Positions 4,284 to 6,142 of a stretch of DNA of 6,142 nucleotides are shown here, piece by piece. Positions within the stretch are counted from its first letter, which is position 1. Each line of letters begins with the position of its first letter. Below the pieces are notes generated by a model. That model was given only the letters and a program-made list of their open reading frames with translations, was not told where the DNA came from and searched no databases. The translations under genes were made by a program, and so were the position numbers. The DNA is taken from assembly GCA_023380675.1 (NCBI GenBank), contig JAMCRS010000197.1, positions 1-6,142 on the forward strand. Direction: 5' to 3'. This DNA is from Chloroflexota bacterium (GTDB lineage: Bacteria > Chloroflexota > Anaerolineae > UBA4142).

Positions 4284-6142
4284 GTGGAGAAAGCCACGTC
4301 AAAGTCGCGCCGCTGGCGCGTGTGGACACGGCTCTGGCTGAGGTTGCAGTCGAGCCTAAGCATCAAGATGGGCGCGATCGTCGTCGTAGGCGTTCTGGCG
4401 CTCGTCGCGCTTTTCACCTACCTCGGAGAGGCGGCGCTCAACGATAACATCCAGCACTCGCTCCAGGCCCGCGTCGTCGTGGCGGAGAGCACCGCGCGGC
4501 ACATCGACTATGCGCTGGACATTGTCAAAGCCGATCTCACGCGCGCCGCGCAGCAGTCCGATTTGGTCGACCCTAGCCGGCGGTCCGCGGCCGTCCGCGC
4601 CGCGTACGCCGAGCTCCAGGTCTTCGGATCGCCGGTCTTTATCCTCGATCGCACCGGCCAGGTGATCGACGCGTATCCCCCGATCACAAGCACGGTTTCC
4701 CTCACAGCGTCCCGTGCGGTCTCGTCGGTCCTGAGCGGCGAAGACTTTGCCATTTCGAAGGCCGCCTACCCATTGAGCGGAGCGGGCCGCTGGCCGCTTG
4801 CAGTCGCCGCGCTGAAGGATTCATCTTCGAGCGTCGCGGGCGCGCTCGGCGTCAGCATCGATCTCGACAGCCCGCACTTGCGCGTTTTTGCAGATCCGAT
4901 CGGACTAGACGGGAGCGAGTATATGGACCTCGTCGACGACGACGGGACCATTCTCGCGAGCACGCGGCCAGACCGCGTAGGGACGGAAAGCGACCACAAT
5001 GCGGTAATCTCCCGAATGATCGCGGCAGGGCAGCCGGTAGTTTCCCAGTGTCATAGCTGCCATGCCGCGGCCAGTCGGCCCGCGCCGAATCCAGAGGTCA
5101 TGGCGTTTGCACCGCTCGGCGACATCCCGTGGGGCGTGATGGTGCGCCAAGACGAGGCGCAAGTGATGGCGGCCGCGCGCGAGCTTCAATTACGCATATT
5201 TACACTTGGAGCCATTGCGCTTCTTGGCGCGCTCTTGCTCGTCTACCTGACCACGCGCAGCGTCATCATGCCGGTCCAGGAGCTCACGCGGGCCGCGCAG
5301 CGCATCGCAGCGGGAGACCTGGAGACCCCGATTCAACGTCACGGTAGCGACGAGATCGGGCTGCTCGCGAGAGCGTTCGACACAATGCGGGCAAGGGTCA
5401 AGTCGTCGATAGCCGAGATCCAGTCCTGGAATCAGGAGCTCGACTCAAGGGTGCGTGAGCGCACGGAAGCGCTGGGCGCCGCGCAGCGCCAGGTCCAAGA
5501 GTCACGCGATCGGCTGCAGGCGGTGATCGACAGCCTCAGCGACGATCTGCTCGTCGTCGACCGGGATTTTCGCGTTACGCGCGTCAACGGCGCGGTCGAG
5601 CGGCGTTACGGTCAGGCCGTGAGCCTGGTCGGCGCTCGCTGCTTCCAGGTACTCCACTCCGACCGACGGTGTGAGCCCCCGAACTGTGAGTGCCCGATCA
5701 CTCGGGTGTTCGAGTCCGGCGAGCCCTGCATGGTCACCCACGTCCACGAGGACCCTGACGGCGACAAGCGCTACCTTCAGGTAGCAGCCACACCGCTGAA
5801 AGATTCGCGCGGCGCGGTCGAAAGCGTGGTGGAACTGTGGCGCGACGTGACGGAGGAAAAGGAGCTGCAGGAGACGATCCTCCGGCGCAACCGCGAGCTT
5901 TCGGCGACGAACGCGATCGCCCGCGTCGTCGGCCAGTCGCTCAAGCTGGACGAATGCCTGCGCCTCGCGTTGGAGCAGGTCCGCGAGATCACCAAGCTGG
6001 ACGTCGGATCGATATTTCTGATGGAAGGGGACGAGCGTCGACTCAAACTCCACTGCTTTTACGGCCTGCCCAAAGAAGCTGCGGAGGTGACGTATCGTTC
6101 CGCGCTAACCGATTCGGCGTGCGGGGGGGTACTCGAGCTCGG
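4284..6142 (+). CDS. Transmembrane sensor with c-heme motif: CACHE-like, HAMP, Cys-rich PAS, GAF (3'-partial; probable histidine kinase)
   Basis: One frame is open from GTG 4284 to the window edge (619 codons seen). After a basic N-terminus, TM1 spans about 29-47. An extracytoplasmic region (48-304) looks like a double CACHE fold, with PVFILDRTGQVIDAYPP in the first lobe and MDLVDDDGTILAST in the second. CHSCH (256-260, bases 5049-5063) is a CxxCH c-type heme attachment motif, just before VMAFAPLGDIPWGVMVRQ. TM2 is about 305-324 and HAMP about 326-378 (Pro330, DEIG 356-359), followed by a coiled coil to about 409. A PAS domain (410-520) carries Cys453, 463, 468, 470 and 482, and PAC ends at RDVTEEKELQE. 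A GAF domain starts near 540 and is cut. The output domain lies beyond the window; a kinase is likeliest, a GGDEF or phosphatase possible. AGGG (4271-4274) favours GTG 4284; in-frame ATG 4263, overlapping cobA, is the alternative. The ligand is unknown; heme redox state or a gas is inferred. Confidence 0.88.
   Translation, partial: MEKATSKSRRWRVWTRLWLRLQSSLSIKMGAIVVVGVLALVALFTYLGEAALNDNIQHSLQARVVVAESTARHIDYALDIVKADLTRAAQQSDLVDPSRRSAAVRAAYAELQVFGSPVFILDRTGQVIDAYPPITSTVSLTASRAVSSVLSGEDFAISKAAYPLSGAGRWPLAVAALKDSSSSVAGALGVSIDLDSPHLRVFADPIGLDGSEYMDLVDDDGTILASTRPDRVGTESDHNAVISRMIAAGQPVVSQCHSCHAAASRPAPNPEVMAFAPLGDIPWGVMVRQDEAQVMAAARELQLRIFTLGAIALLGALLLVYLTTRSVIMPVQELTRAAQRIAAGDLETPIQRHGSDEIGLLARAFDTMRARVKSSIAEIQSWNQELDSRVRERTEALGAAQRQVQESRDRLQAVIDSLSDDLLVVDRDFRVTRVNGAVERRYGQAVSLVGARCFQVLHSDRRCEPPNCECPITRVFESGEPCMVTHVHEDPDGDKRYLQVAATPLKDSRGAVESVVELWRDVTEEKELQETILRRNRELSATNAIARVVGQSLKLDECLRLALEQVREITKLDVGSIFLMEGDERRLKLHCFYGLPKEAAEVTYRSALTDSACGGVLEL

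Noticed and set aside
5502..6053. Minus-strand open frame (183 codons) opposite the PAS/GAF region
   Set aside because: The + strand frame encodes recognisable PAS and GAF sequence throughout, so the antisense frame is incidental.

Overview
The window is a GC-rich bacterial chromosomal segment with every supported gene on the + strand. The organism cannot be named from it. A proteobacterial-type ClpA, a small cysteine protein of a kind I associate with anaerobic or soil Desulfobacterota/NC10/Rokubacteria-type genomes, and a sensor with a c-type heme motif in its external domain suggest such a lineage. That placement is a weak inference. No mobile elements, CRISPR arrays, rRNA or tRNA genes were seen.

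Layout. Positions 1-1970 hold the 3' part of clpA, the AAA+ unfoldase of the ClpAP protease; its first roughly 100 codons lie outside the window. Next comes a compact control region: a perfect 11-bp inverted repeat (2011-2042) abutting a promoter-like sequence (2041-2068). This feeds a well-ribosome-bound small gene (2130-2348) for a 72-residue protein with five cysteines and one histidine in a metal-site-like pattern. A gene-free stretch (2349-2727) follows, with a possible terminator at its start and a good promoter at its end.

Positions 2728-3369 encode precorrin-2 dehydrogenase/sirohydrochlorin ferrochelatase, and 3481-4272 encode uroporphyrinogen-III C-methyltransferase (CobA type). Together they supply the enzymes from uroporphyrinogen III to siroheme. 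The first is the CysG N-terminal half and the second the CysG C-terminal half, here encoded separately. Between them lies a long rod-like hairpin followed by six T, which looks like an intrinsic terminator placed just before the cobA start.

From 4284 (or 4263) to the window end runs a large membrane sensor, cut by the window edge. Its order is TM1, an extracytoplasmic CACHE-like domain carrying CxxCH, TM2, HAMP, coiled coil, a cysteine-rich PAS, and the start of a GAF domain. The output domain is not visible; a histidine kinase is most likely. Its position directly behind cobA, and its possible c-heme, make a link between tetrapyrrole supply and redox or gas sensing an attractive but unproven idea.
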